A stretch of DNA of 64,000 nt from Cyclobacteriaceae bacterium (GCA_029858965.1 JAOUDZ010000002.1:1-64000), one strand, 5' to 3'. Counted from the first letter of the stretch, positions 33,747-41,742 are shown. The notes: generated by a model not told the origin, from the sequence alone. Translations and numbers: made by a program.

Positions 33747-34988
33747 ATGGGTGAGAAAATTGATGTGTTGGTTATTGGAGCTGGACCGGCAGGATCTATT
33801 GCAGCTGCGATGATTCACAAGCACGGTTATTCAGTTCGTGTTGTGGAACGTGAAAAATTTCCTCGATTTGTGATAGGAGAAAGTCTGCTGCCCAGATGTA
33901 TGGAAGTGCTGGAAGAAGTAGGATTGTTGGAGGTAATAAAAACTCAGAATTTTCAAAAGAAGTTTGGGGCGAAGTTCATGAAGGGGGACAAAGTATCTGA
34001 TTTTCAATTCTCTGACCAGTTTTCGAAAGGATGGACTTGGACATGGCAAGTACAGCGTGCTGAGTTTGATCTTGCCCTGATTTCCGAAGTGCAACGAATA
34101 GGGGTGCACGTAGATTTTGAGACCACAATCACTGATATAGAATTCTTTGACGACGAAAGTTCCATTAGTACCGCTCAAGTGAAGGATGGTTCAGTTGAGA
34201 AAATCTCCGCACGGTTCGTGGTGGATGCCAGTGGGTATGGTCGCGTCATTCCACGATTGCTTAAACTCGAAAAAGCTTCACACCTTGACCCCAGGAAATC
34301 TATCTTTGCCCATGTGAAGGATGTTCATCGCGATCTTTATGAGGAGCCCTCCCGCATTATTGCGGTATTGTATGCCCCGGGCGTGTGGACCTGGATAATT
34401 CCGCTCTCTGATGGAATTACGTCCCTGGGATTTGTAGGCAGTTTCGATTTCTTCGATAAAATTGAGGGAGATCAAACGCAAAAATTCAAAGCCTGTATTG
34501 CGGGAAATGCATACCTGAAAAATCGGTTTGGAGATGCACCTTTGGTATTTGAACCTCGAAAGCTCGAAGCGTGGTCTGCTACTACCGATAAGTTTTATGG
34601 CAATGGATTTGTTTTGACTGGAAATGTTACTGAGTTTCTCGATCCTATTTTCTCTTCAGGCGTAATGTTTGCCACGGTATCCAGCCATCTGGCAAGCAAA
34701 CTTGTAGTTCAAAAATTAAGAGGAGAGCCGGTTGATTGGGATAACGATTATACAAATTTTATCCGGCACGGCGTAGATACCTTCCGAACCTTTGTCATGG
34801 CATGGTATGATGGCACGTTGGAAAAGATATTCTTTTCAAAAAATCCCGATCTGATGGTTAAGAAACAAATTTGTTCAGTGCTGGCTGGCTATGTTTGGGA
34901 CCAGGATAATCCTTTTGTGAGGGCTCATGAGAAGGCCCTAAGAGGGCTGGCAAGATTAATTGATTTCCAGGAGAATAACCGAGGTTAA
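33747..34988 (+). CDS. Flavin-dependent halogenase-like monooxygenase
   Basis: A 413-residue FAD protein. It has the dinucleotide motif VIGAGPAGS (residues 9-17), VVEREKFPRFVIGESLLP and, importantly, the halogenase-type motif Trp-x-Trp-x-Ile-Pro in GVWTWIIPLSDG (residues 213-224). A typical FAD loop follows at ILDPIFSSGVMFA (position near 305). Such enzymes make HOCl from chloride, O2 and FADH2 and chlorinate electron-rich rings. Chlorinated flexirubins are known, so chlorination of the phenolic head group is the likely role. A flavin reductase partner is not encoded in the window. Confidence 0.85.
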   Translation: MGEKIDVLVIGAGPAGSIAAAMIHKHGYSVRVVEREKFPRFVIGESLLPRCMEVLEEVGLLEVIKTQNFQKKFGAKFMKGDKVSDFQFSDQFSKGWTWTWQVQRAEFDLALISEVQRIGVHVDFETTITDIEFFDDESSISTAQVKDGSVEKISARFVVDASGYGRVIPRLLKLEKASHLDPRKSIFAHVKDVHRDLYEEPSRIIAVLYAPGVWTWIIPLSDGITSLGFVGSFDFFDKIEGDQTQKFKACIAGNAYLKNRFGDAPLVFEPRKLEAWSATTDKFYGNGFVLTGNVTEFLDPIFSSGVMFATVSSHLASKLVVQKLRGEPVDWDNDYTNFIRHGVDTFRTFVMAWYDGTLEKIFFSKNPDLMVKKQICSVLAGYVWDQDNPFVRAHEKALRGLARLIDFQENNRG

Positions 34989-34992
34989 GCAA

Positions 34993-35643
34993 ATGGCCTA
35001 TATTACACAGTATTGTCGCATTCAGAATCGGATGCTGTTGCGACAAGGTTCGGTAATTTACAGTAATCTTGCTGGTGATTTAGATACATTTCTGGATACA
35101 GCTTTAACAGCGTTATCCATTTACTACCCTAAATTTTATAAAATGGACCGTCTTTCGAAACTTGGATTTTTGGCGGCCGAAGTATTATTGCGGGATCTTG
35201 AGCTTATGAACCGCTACAGCCCCCAACAAGTTGCCGTGGTGCTTTCAAACGCCCACTCAAGTCTGGATACAGACATTCGATATTTTGAAACCACCAAAAC
35301 AATAGCCAGCCCTGCATTGTTTGTATATACATTAGCGAATATTGTAACAGGCGAAATTTGCATCCGCCATGGGATAAAAGGTGAGAACGCATTTTTTATT
35401 TCTGAAGAATTTGATCCCCAGGGAATGTGCGAATATGTAGATTTGGTTCTGGCTGCAAAAAAAACAAAGGCTTGTGTTGCAGGATGGGTAGATGTAATGG
35501 GTGACCAACATGATGTTTTCTTATATTTGGTGGAAAAACAGGGAAATAAATTCAGTCTGGACCATTCCCCGGCGCAACTTCAAAAACTTTATGATTTAAA
35601 ATATGGAACAGTTGATGGAAGATCTCAAAAGACAGATCATTGA
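34993..35643 (+). CDS. Truncated ketosynthase-like protein without catalytic residues
   Basis: A 216-residue protein resembling the N-terminal half of a beta-ketoacyl synthase. FLAAEVLLRDLELMNRYSPQQVAVVLSNAHSSLDTDIRYFE and SPALFVYTLANIVTGEICIRHGIKGEN match the thiolase-fold core up to the active-site region. At the place of the nucleophile it reads FFISEEFDP, with no Cys. The second half with both His residues is missing. It is not a broken gene: the frame is clean and the stop overlaps the next carrier protein by 41 bp. A structural or chain-length-modifying role is likely. The ATG at 34993 starts 4 bp after the halogenase stop. Confidence 0.75.
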   Translation: MAYITQYCRIQNRMLLRQGSVIYSNLAGDLDTFLDTALTALSIYYPKFYKMDRLSKLGFLAAEVLLRDLELMNRYSPQQVAVVLSNAHSSLDTDIRYFETTKTIASPALFVYTLANIVTGEICIRHGIKGENAFFISEEFDPQGMCEYVDLVLAAKKTKACVAGWVDVMGDQHDVFLYLVEKQGNKFSLDHSPAQLQKLYDLKYGTVDGRSQKTDH

Positions 35644-35860
35644 GGCGTTAAATTTGAAGCATCTTAAGCCGGAAGATATTGGTGATGAGCAACCTTTATT
35701 TGTTGAAGGACTTGGTCTGGATTCCATTGATGCGCTGGAATTGATTGTGCTGCTACAGCAGCACTACAGCATAAAAATGGCTAACCCGCAGGATGGACCG
35801 CAGATTTTCAAGTCAGTGAAGACCATTGCTGAATATATCAGGGCTAACCAAACAACATAA
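35603..35860 (+). CDS. Acyl carrier protein (ACP-2)
   Basis: An 85-residue carrier protein with the phosphopantetheine Ser at residue 41 in GLGLDSIDALELIVLL. It starts inside the end of the ketosynthase-like gene (41-bp overlap) and ends 5 bp before KS-3, so it is tightly bound to the condensing enzymes. Two carrier proteins with distinct sequences suggest division of labour, for example aryl starter versus malonyl extender. That assignment is not visible in the sequence. Confidence 0.95.
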   Translation: MEQLMEDLKRQIIEALNLKHLKPEDIGDEQPLFVEGLGLDSIDALELIVLLQQHYSIKMANPQDGPQIFKSVKTIAEYIRANQTT

Positions 35861-35865
35861 GAATT

Positions 35866-37062
35866 TTGAAAGGCCGCGTTCATGTAGCCGGTATAGGAGT
35901 GATTTCGGCCATTGGGACTTCGATACCCGAAACGCTGGCGTCATTTGAAAGCCAATCCTCCGGCATTCGAAATATTACATTATTAGACTCAATACACCAT
36001 GATGTACTTCCTGTTGGAGAAATTGCATGGAGTAACGAGGAACTAGCTGATCGGCTATCCATAGAACCCTATGTTACACGCACTGCTTTGCTGGGAATAT
36101 ATGCGGCGAGGGAAGCAGTGAATGATGCAGGCATTGACCTGCGAAAATGGCGCGCAGGGCTAATATCAGCCACTACAGTAGGAGGCATGGATAAAACAGA
36201 AGGGTTTTTTATTGACTTTCTGAAGAATTCAGGCAGTGGAAGGCTTCGCAATGTTGTAAATCATGAATGTGGAAGATCAACAGAAATAATAGCAGACGAT
36301 TTGGGCCTAGACCGATTTATTTCCACAGTCAATACCGCGTGTTCGTCTTCTGTTAATGCAATTGCCCTTGGCGTGAGACTCATTGCGCACGGGATGCTTG
36401 ACATCGTTGTGGCAGGAGGAACAGATTCGCTTTCAAAGTTCACTTTGAATGGATTCAACAGTCTGATGATTCTTGATAATAAACCCTGCAGACCGTTTGA
36501 CGCAAATCGCAACGGATTGAACTTGGGGGAAGGTGCTGGATTTGTTGTGCTGGTTTCTGATCGTGTAAAACATACATGCGGGTTACGGACTGAGAGTTTT
36601 GTCAGCGGCTTTGCCAATACCAACGACGCGTTCCATCAGACGGCATCGTCTCCTGAGGGAAGAGGCTCTTTTGGAGCGATGCAGCAAGCCTTGGCTATGA
36701 GCCGGATAAAACCTGGTGATATTGACTATATTAACCTGCACGGCACGGGCACATTAAACAATGATCTTTCCGAAGGTACGGCGGTCAAGAGATTGTATGG
36801 CGATCATTTTCCGAGACTTAGCTCCACAAAAGCATTCACGGGGCATACCTTGGGCGCGAGTGGAGGAATAGAAGCTGTATTCTCAATTCTGGCTATTCGA
36901 AATCAATGTGTTTTGCCCAACCTTCGCTTTGAAAATCCAATTCCCGAGTTGGGTATTCAACCACAGGTAAGGTATGAATCTGGTCTTGAGATAGTCCATG
37001 TTATGAGTAATTCATTTGGGTTTGGCGGTAATTGTTCGTCTATAATATTTTCAAAGGAATAA
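35866..37062 (+). CDS. Beta-ketoacyl-ACP synthase with complete triad (KS-3)
   Basis: A 398-residue condensing enzyme starting at TTG. The triad is complete: Cys 159 in TVNTACSSSVNAIALG, His 292 in INLHGTGTLNND and His 327 in KAFTGHTLGASGG. It reads most like a FabF-type chain-elongating ketosynthase. It is immediately followed by a triad-less homologue, the usual order of a KSalpha/KSbeta pair in type II polyketide systems, so these two probably form the heterodimer that builds the polyene. Confidence 0.93.
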   Translation: MKGRVHVAGIGVISAIGTSIPETLASFESQSSGIRNITLLDSIHHDVLPVGEIAWSNEELADRLSIEPYVTRTALLGIYAAREAVNDAGIDLRKWRAGLISATTVGGMDKTEGFFIDFLKNSGSGRLRNVVNHECGRSTEIIADDLGLDRFISTVNTACSSSVNAIALGVRLIAHGMLDIVVAGGTDSLSKFTLNGFNSLMILDNKPCRPFDANRNGLNLGEGAGFVVLVSDRVKHTCGLRTESFVSGFANTNDAFHQTASSPEGRGSFGAMQQALAMSRIKPGDIDYINLHGTGTLNNDLSEGTAVKRLYGDHFPRLSSTKAFTGHTLGASGGIEAVFSILAIRNQCVLPNLRFENPIPELGIQPQVRYESGLEIVHVMSNSFGFGGNCSSIIFSKE

Positions 37063-37109
37063 ATAAGATTTAAGTTTTGGGTTCTGGGTTTCATATTCCG
37101 AGTTAAGCC

Positions 37110-38168
37110 GTGGCAGTATATGTTAAAGGTATTGGTAATATTTCACCACAAAAAACGTGGGGTGATACGACCTTGCTTTCATCTCCATTAGCGTACGTGG
37201 GTGATAGACTTTCGTGTGTTGAACCTGATTATAGCCAGTTTGTAGATATCCGGCAATTGCGCAGGATGAGTCGTATATTGAAAATGGGAGTAGCGGCAGG
37301 TTCAATGGCGCTCCAGGAATCCGGGATCAAAGTACCGGATGGGATCATTACAGGCACAGGCTACGGTTGCCTTGAAGACACTGGCATTTTCCTCAGCAAA
37401 ATGGTAGAGAATAACGAAAATGCGTTGAATCCGACACCGTTCATTCAATCCACGCATAACACAATAGGTTCGCAAATTGCATTACTGCTACAATGCCAGG
37501 GCTATAACCAGACATATACCCAAAGCGCTTTTTCATTTGAAAATGCATTGCTCGATGCTACCCTGGAGCTGAAGGATAATCCGGCTAAGTCTTTCCTGGT
37601 AGGAGGTATTGATGAAATTACAGACCTAAGTCATACAATTCAGCATCGCTTTGGGATATTTAGAGATAGATCTGTCAGCAGCCTCGATCTTTTTAATACC
37701 AGCACGGATGGGACACTGAATGGAGAGGGGGCTTCCTATTTTGTATTGTCCGGGGAAAAAGGGGAAAACGATACCGTATGTTTGGATTCCGTAGCAACTT
37801 TTTACAAACCGGGAATGCAGTATTTGATGGATGGAATTGAGAACTTTCTGGAATCTGCGTCGTTGAAAACCGTTGACATTGATCTCCTGCTGATTGGGAA
37901 ATCGGGTGACAAAAGATTCGATAGTGAGGCAGAAGAGGTTTCCTCCAGGCTGTTCAAATCATGCGCCATAGGGCTTTTTAAGCATCTCTCGGGCGAGTAT
38001 CCAACGGCCTCTGCTTTTGCCTTCTGGTTGGGGGCGAGGATAATTCAGACGCAACATATCCCACAGGCCGTAATCCACCGGAAAGCCACCAGACCACAGC
38101 GGAATATTTTAGTTTATAATCCTTATTTTGGTGAGTACCATTCACTGATTTTGCTACGGTCATGCTGA
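37110..38168 (+). CDS. Chain-length-factor-like ketosynthase homologue (no triad)
   Basis: A 352-residue ketosynthase homologue starting at GTG. The nucleophile elbow reads YTQSAFSFENAL, with Phe 141 where Cys should be. Where the first His should be, the text is LLLIGKSGDKRFDSE. Where the second should be, it is SGEYPTASAFAFW with Glu instead of His. Conserved thiolase-fold features remain (IITGTGYGCLEDTG, FLVGGIDEITD, LNGEGASYFVLS). It should be unable to condense and probably pairs with KS-3 to set chain length, like the CLF proteins of aryl polyene clusters. The polysaccharide deacetylase gene overlaps its end by 7 bp. Confidence 0.85.
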   Translation: MAVYVKGIGNISPQKTWGDTTLLSSPLAYVGDRLSCVEPDYSQFVDIRQLRRMSRILKMGVAAGSMALQESGIKVPDGIITGTGYGCLEDTGIFLSKMVENNENALNPTPFIQSTHNTIGSQIALLLQCQGYNQTYTQSAFSFENALLDATLELKDNPAKSFLVGGIDEITDLSHTIQHRFGIFRDRSVSSLDLFNTSTDGTLNGEGASYFVLSGEKGENDTVCLDSVATFYKPGMQYLMDGIENFLESASLKTVDIDLLLIGKSGDKRFDSEAEEVSSRLFKSCAIGLFKHLSGEYPTASAFAFWLGARIIQTQHIPQAVIHRKATRPQRNILVYNPYFGEYHSLILLRSC

Positions 38169-38935
38169 AGTTCAAAGCTACTAATACTGTTTTCGCCATT
38201 GTGTTGCTGGCGCTGCTATTGTACGATCGAAATGAGGGTTTGCCGTTCTGGATTTATATTGCCCTGATTTTGATTTATTTTCTTTTTCTGGCGTATGGCA
38301 GTGCCGTACTATCGGCCCAGTTTTTTCTACCTGTAAAATGCAAAGGCGAAGGTCAATCCAATACTATTGCAATTACGTTTGACGATGGTCCTATACAGGG
38401 TAATACCGAAACTATACTTGAGATTCTGAAATCCTATAATGTTGCTGCCGCATTCTTTTGTATCGGAAACCGGGTGATGGAAAATCCTTCATTAACAAAA
38501 CGTATTCATGAAGCAGGCCACTTGGTTGGTAATCATAGTTACTGGCATAAAGCCACGTTCGACCTGCAGTCGGCTTCAAAGATAGCAAAAGAACTTTCCG
38601 ATACAGATGAGGCTATTAGCAAAGTGATTGGTCTAAAACCAAACTTTTTCAGGCCACCATATGGTGTAACCAATCCAATGGTTGCCAAAGCGGTGAGAAT
38701 GGGTGGTTATAAGACTATCGGCTGGAGTGTGCGGTCGTTTGATACGGTGATCAAGGACGGAACAGTACTTTTGAATCGTATTACCAAATCTTTAAAGGGC
38801 GGTGATGTGATCTTGTTGCATGATTATAGCAATACAACGCTGGCTATTCTACCGGCATTGTTGGATCACATAACCAAGCTTGGATTGAAAATTGTGAGAG
38901 TAGATGCATTATTGAATGAAAAAGCGTATGTATAG
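38162..38935 (+). CDS. Polysaccharide deacetylase (NodB domain), membrane-anchored
   Basis: A 257-residue protein. Two N-terminal hydrophobic stretches (about residues 7-19 and 28-55) anchor it. A NodB homology domain (about 65-255) follows with all carbohydrate esterase 4 motifs: ITFDDGP (catalytic Asp pair), HLVGNHSYWH (metal-binding His pair), RPPYG and VILLHD. It should remove N-acetyl or related acyl groups from a glycan or glycolipid outside the cytoplasmic membrane. Its place in a polyene cluster is unusual in type II polyketide terms but its overlap with the CLF-like gene ties it to the unit. Confidence 0.92.
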   Translation: MLKFKATNTVFAIVLLALLLYDRNEGLPFWIYIALILIYFLFLAYGSAVLSAQFFLPVKCKGEGQSNTIAITFDDGPIQGNTETILEILKSYNVAAAFFCIGNRVMENPSLTKRIHEAGHLVGNHSYWHKATFDLQSASKIAKELSDTDEAISKVIGLKPNFFRPPYGVTNPMVAKAVRMGGYKTIGWSVRSFDTVIKDGTVLLNRITKSLKGGDVILLHDYSNTTLAILPALLDHITKLGLKIVRVDALLNEKAYV

Positions 38936-39593
38936 TAATTTCACCTTATCCATTTCAGCAAAACCATGGCTTTTGGCTTTTGGATTGTTTGTTATAGTCT
39001 CGGGTCAGACTTTTTCGCAGTACGCCGGATACAGCGCCGTGGCAGATCTGCCTTCCTTTAGAAAGGAATTTAGCAGCAAATCTGCAAGCGTGACATCGAT
39101 TCAGAGCTCCTTCACGCAAGAGAAAGTTCTGACGGCGCTAACGGAGAAGATTGCGTCCACCGGCAGTTTCTGGTTTAAACGAAGCAACAAGGTACGCATT
39201 GAATACGTGAAGCCCTTTACTTACCTCGTCGTAATCAACGGCGACAAAATACTGGTTCGCGATGAACAGAATGAAAATCGATTTAACACAAAGTCGAATA
39301 AAATGTTTCAGCAGGTTAATCGCATAATGGTTGATTGTGTCCAGGGGACTATTCTGGAGAGCAAAGATTTCTCCACCAGGGTATTTGAAAATGATAGGGC
39401 ATACTTGATGGAAATGACACCATCTGAGAAAACGTTGCGAGGATTATTTCAGACCATCGTCCTCACGGTCGACAAAAGAGATTATTCTGCCAATACTATA
39501 GAGATGAATGAGCCTTCAGGAGACAAGACCACGATCTTGTTCACAGACAAAAAACTAAACACTCAGATTTCCGATGCGGTGTTTGCTTTTTAG
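38916..39593 (+). CDS. LolA-like outer-membrane carrier protein
   Basis: A 225-residue exported protein with a signal sequence (hydrophobic about residues 17-32, likely cleavage near FSQ). The body matches the LolA fold: SVTSIQSSFTQEKVLTALTEKIASTGSFWFKRSNKVRIEYVKPF is its usual opening. DGDKILVRDEQ-type strands and DKTTILFTDKKLNTQISDAVF form its end. It should carry an acylated molecule across the periplasm; in aryl polyene clusters a LolA homologue is thought to carry the pigment. The start overlaps the deacetylase end by 20 bp, and its stop overlaps the following lipoprotein-like gene. Confidence 0.9.
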   Translation: MKKRMYSNFTLSISAKPWLLAFGLFVIVSGQTFSQYAGYSAVADLPSFRKEFSSKSASVTSIQSSFTQEKVLTALTEKIASTGSFWFKRSNKVRIEYVKPFTYLVVINGDKILVRDEQNENRFNTKSNKMFQQVNRIMVDCVQGTILESKDFSTRVFENDRAYLMEMTPSEKTLRGLFQTIVLTVDKRDYSANTIEMNEPSGDKTTILFTDKKLNTQISDAVFAF

Positions 39594-40194
39594 CATAATA
39601 TGCGGGCTGCTGTTCTGCTGTATCTCTGACTACCGTCACCTGCAAGCTGCACAGCCTGACGCTGTATGTACAGATAGAATTGCTCCCTTGCACATTGAGA
39701 CAGCCTGGTATGATGCCAGCATTGATGTTATGAATAACCACATTAGTGGCCTGTTGCTCATTAAGGATATGCCAGATGGTTCCCACCGAATCGTTTTTAC
39801 GAATGAAGTTGGAGTAACTTTTTTTGATTTTGGCTTCTCAGCTGGAAGTTTCAAAGTCCATTCGATTTTAAGCCAGCTGGATAAAAAGCCCGTCGTTGAA
39901 ACGCTGCGAAAAGACTTTGAATTGATAATCGGTTTGCCCTTCCAGAAAGCATCATTTAATCGCTACTTGGCAGGAGATGAGATTTATTTCGGTGTTACGC
40001 AAAAAAAAGAAACGGCCTATTTCATAACCAGCAAAGATTGTGCTTCTTTACAAAGATTGGAGTTGGGCACGAAGCGAAAGCGCAAAGTGTCCGTGCGAAT
40101 GCCGGGATCAGGATATCCTTCGCCGGACAGATTTGAGTTGGAGCACCACACCTTTAATATGAAGATCAATTTGAAACGCATACCAAAAGAATGA
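39574..40194 (+). CDS. Probable outer-membrane lipoprotein of unknown family
   Basis: A 206-residue protein. A short hydrophobic start (MRCLLFSIICGLLFCC) ends in two Cys residues (15 and 16) that could form a lipoprotein site, although the lipobox (LLFC) is not ideal. The body is beta-rich, with SGLLLIKDMPDGSHRIVFTNEVGVTFFDFGF. This resembles DUF3261/LolB-like proteins that sit after the LolA gene in other aryl polyene clusters, though the match is weak. Sequential overlaps (LolA, this gene, the dehydratase) support one co-translated block for pigment transport. Confidence 0.7.
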   Translation: MRCLLFSIICGLLFCCISDYRHLQAAQPDAVCTDRIAPLHIETAWYDASIDVMNNHISGLLLIKDMPDGSHRIVFTNEVGVTFFDFGFSAGSFKVHSILSQLDKKPVVETLRKDFELIIGLPFQKASFNRYLAGDEIYFGVTQKKETAYFITSKDCASLQRLELGTKRKRKVSVRMPGSGYPSPDRFELEHHTFNMKINLKRIPKE

Positions 40195-40571
40195 TGCTGC
40201 TTAATGACTTCTACAGCTTGCTACAGCATGATCCTGCGGATAGTTCCGTTACGGCAAGAATATCTATAAACCGTAACCACAAAATCTTGCAGGGGCACTT
40301 TCCGGGATTGCCGATCGTCCCTGGTGTTTGCATGATGCAGATTATTCGGGAAATCATGGAAGTAACAATCAAGAAGCCGCTGCGGCTTGTTGCTGCAGAT
40401 AATATGAAATTCCTCACAGTGATTAATCCTGAGAAGAATAGTGAAGTTGAAGCCACAGTCTTGTATACTAAAGATGACGACCAGTTTCTAATTAACGCAA
40501 CATTGTTTTTGGGAACTGTAACATTCTTTAAATTGAAAGCTACGTTGAAAACTTCTGCATGGAGCCTGTAG
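40191..40571 (+). CDS. FabZ-like dehydratase subunit lacking the catalytic Glu
   Basis: A 126-residue hotdog protein with the FabZ active-site motif GHFPGLPIVPGVCMMQ (catalytic His 36). Fourteen residues after the His, FabZ has a catalytic Glu; here it is Gln 50. The upstream hotdog protein at 29923-30348 keeps the Glu and lacks the His. In FabZ the active site is built from His of one subunit and Glu of the other, so a heterodimer of these two could have one working site. The gene begins at 40191, four bases inside the lipoprotein-like gene, and ends 13 bp inside the glycosyltransferase. Confidence 0.88.
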   Translation: MMLLNDFYSLLQHDPADSSVTARISINRNHKILQGHFPGLPIVPGVCMMQIIREIMEVTIKKPLRLVAADNMKFLTVINPEKNSEVEATVLYTKDDDQFLINATLFLGTVTFFKLKATLKTSAWSL

Positions 40572-41389
40572 AAATTCGTGAATTGTTTAAAGCGAGGAAA
40601 GTCTGTGTGTTGGTACCAACATACAACAATGAAAATACGCTGGAGAAGATTCTGGCAGATGTATTGGCATTTACGGATCAGTTGATAGTCGTAAATGATG
40701 GTTCGACCGATTCTACTCGTGAGCGTCTACAAAAGTTCCCACAAGTCGATATTATAAGTTACCCCGTAAATCAAGGCAAGGGATTTGCCTTGAGATTGGG
40801 TTTTAAACGAGCCCTTGAACGCGGGTACGAATATGTTATTAGTATTGATTCAGATGGACAGCATTTTGCGGCGGACCTTCCCAAGTTTTTGGAGAAGCTT
40901 CAAGACCACCCTGCTGCTATTATCATTGGCGCTCGAAACATGGAACAGTCAAGTGTTCCTGGGAAAAGTAGCTTCGGTCATAAATTTTCTAATTTTTGGT
41001 TTTGGGTTGAAACCGGGTTAAGCATGGAGGATACACAAAGTGGTTATCGCTTATATCCTGTAAAACATTTGCGGGACATAAACTTTGTCACCAGGAAATT
41101 CGAGTTTGAAATCGAAGTGCTGGTTCGTTCGGCATGGAGGGGAATAGAACTGGAGCATGTTCCTGTTCGTGTATTCTATGCAGAAAAGGGAAAGCGTGTC
41201 TCGCATTTTCGGCCATTTTGGGATTTTGCCCGCATTAGTATTCTCAATACAGTTCTTGTCACGGTTGCATTATTGTATATTAAGCCGCGTGATTTTTTCA
41301 GAAGTCTAAAAAAAAAAACTTCAGGGACATCTTCTATGATCAACTCCTCAATCCAACCGAGTCCGACAGCACAAAAGCGTTCTCTGTAG
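40559..41389 (+). CDS. Family 2 glycosyltransferase, frameshifted from its DUF2062 tail
   Basis: A GT-A family 2 enzyme. It has LVPTYNNENTLEKIL, VVNDGSTDST (nucleotide site) and SIDSDGQHF (DxD metal site about residue 100), GARNMEQSSVPG and TQSGYRLYP. Up to about residue 250 it is a normal polyprenyl-phosphate-type glycosyltransferase. At the A11 run (41308-41318) the frame changes: the remaining residues (from Thr 254) are low-complexity Ser/Thr/Pro/Gln, while the -1 frame continues with good protein into the DUF2062 gene. Intact, the product would be about 393 residues. Acceptor and sugar are unknown. Confidence 0.87.
   Translation: MEPVEIRELFKARKVCVLVPTYNNENTLEKILADVLAFTDQLIVVNDGSTDSTRERLQKFPQVDIISYPVNQGKGFALRLGFKRALERGYEYVISIDSDGQHFAADLPKFLEKLQDHPAAIIIGARNMEQSSVPGKSSFGHKFSNFWFWVETGLSMEDTQSGYRLYPVKHLRDINFVTRKFEFEIEVLVRSAWRGIELEHVPVRVFYAEKGKRVSHFRPFWDFARISILNTVLVTVALLYIKPRDFFRSLKKKTSGTSSMINSSIQPSPTAQKRSL
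41308..41318 (+). other. A11 run joining the two halves of a split gene
   Basis: Eleven consecutive A residues after CTA in the glycosyltransferase. One extra A, two fewer, or a -1 ribosomal shift joins the two frames. The -1 frame upstream of the DUF2062 ATG is open from 41293 and reads NFRDIFYDQLLNPTESD before SVGFGVFMGIVPIWG. Frame continuity and family knowledge both indicate the domains are normally one protein. Confidence 0.8.
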
Positions 41390-41403
41390 GTTTTGGGGTA
41401 TTC

Positions 41404-41739
41404 ATGGGTATTGTACCCATTTGGGGGTTTCAATTGGGGGTTGCCATTACACTTTCTTTTATATTTCGGTTGAATAAGGCGCTGGTCATTATTGCGGCTA
41501 ATATTAGTATACCACCAATGATTCCATTGATTTTATACTTGAGTCATTCTACTGGTGCGTTTTGGATGGGAGAGAAGGCTCAGCGTATTTCGTTCAGTAG
41601 TGATATTACTTTCGAAATGGTTCAGAATAATTTTGTACAGTATGCTCTAGGAGCGGTGACCTTAGCCGCAGTTGCTGGAGTTATTTTTGGTGGAGTGACA
41701 TACATTGCGCTGAAGCTTTTTAGGCGCTCGAAAACTTGA
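41404..41739 (+). CDS. DUF2062 domain (C-terminal half of the split glycosyltransferase)
   Basis: A 111-residue membrane segment starting at the only ATG in this frame. It has two or three helices (about residues 8-28, 34-48 and 80-105) and the DUF2062 pattern GIVPIWGFQLG. Domain content before the ATG (SVGFGVFM) shows that the real domain begins earlier, at about 41365, so this ATG is probably not its natural start. It most likely belongs to the glycosyltransferase through frameshifting at the A11 run. If translated alone it would be a truncated domain. It ends 3 bp before the large MMPL protein. Confidence 0.75.
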   Translation: MGIVPIWGFQLGVAITLSFIFRLNKALVIIAANISIPPMIPLILYLSHSTGAFWMGEKAQRISFSSDITFEMVQNNFVQYALGAVTLAAVAGVIFGGVTYIALKLFRRSKT

Positions 41740-41742
41740 TTA

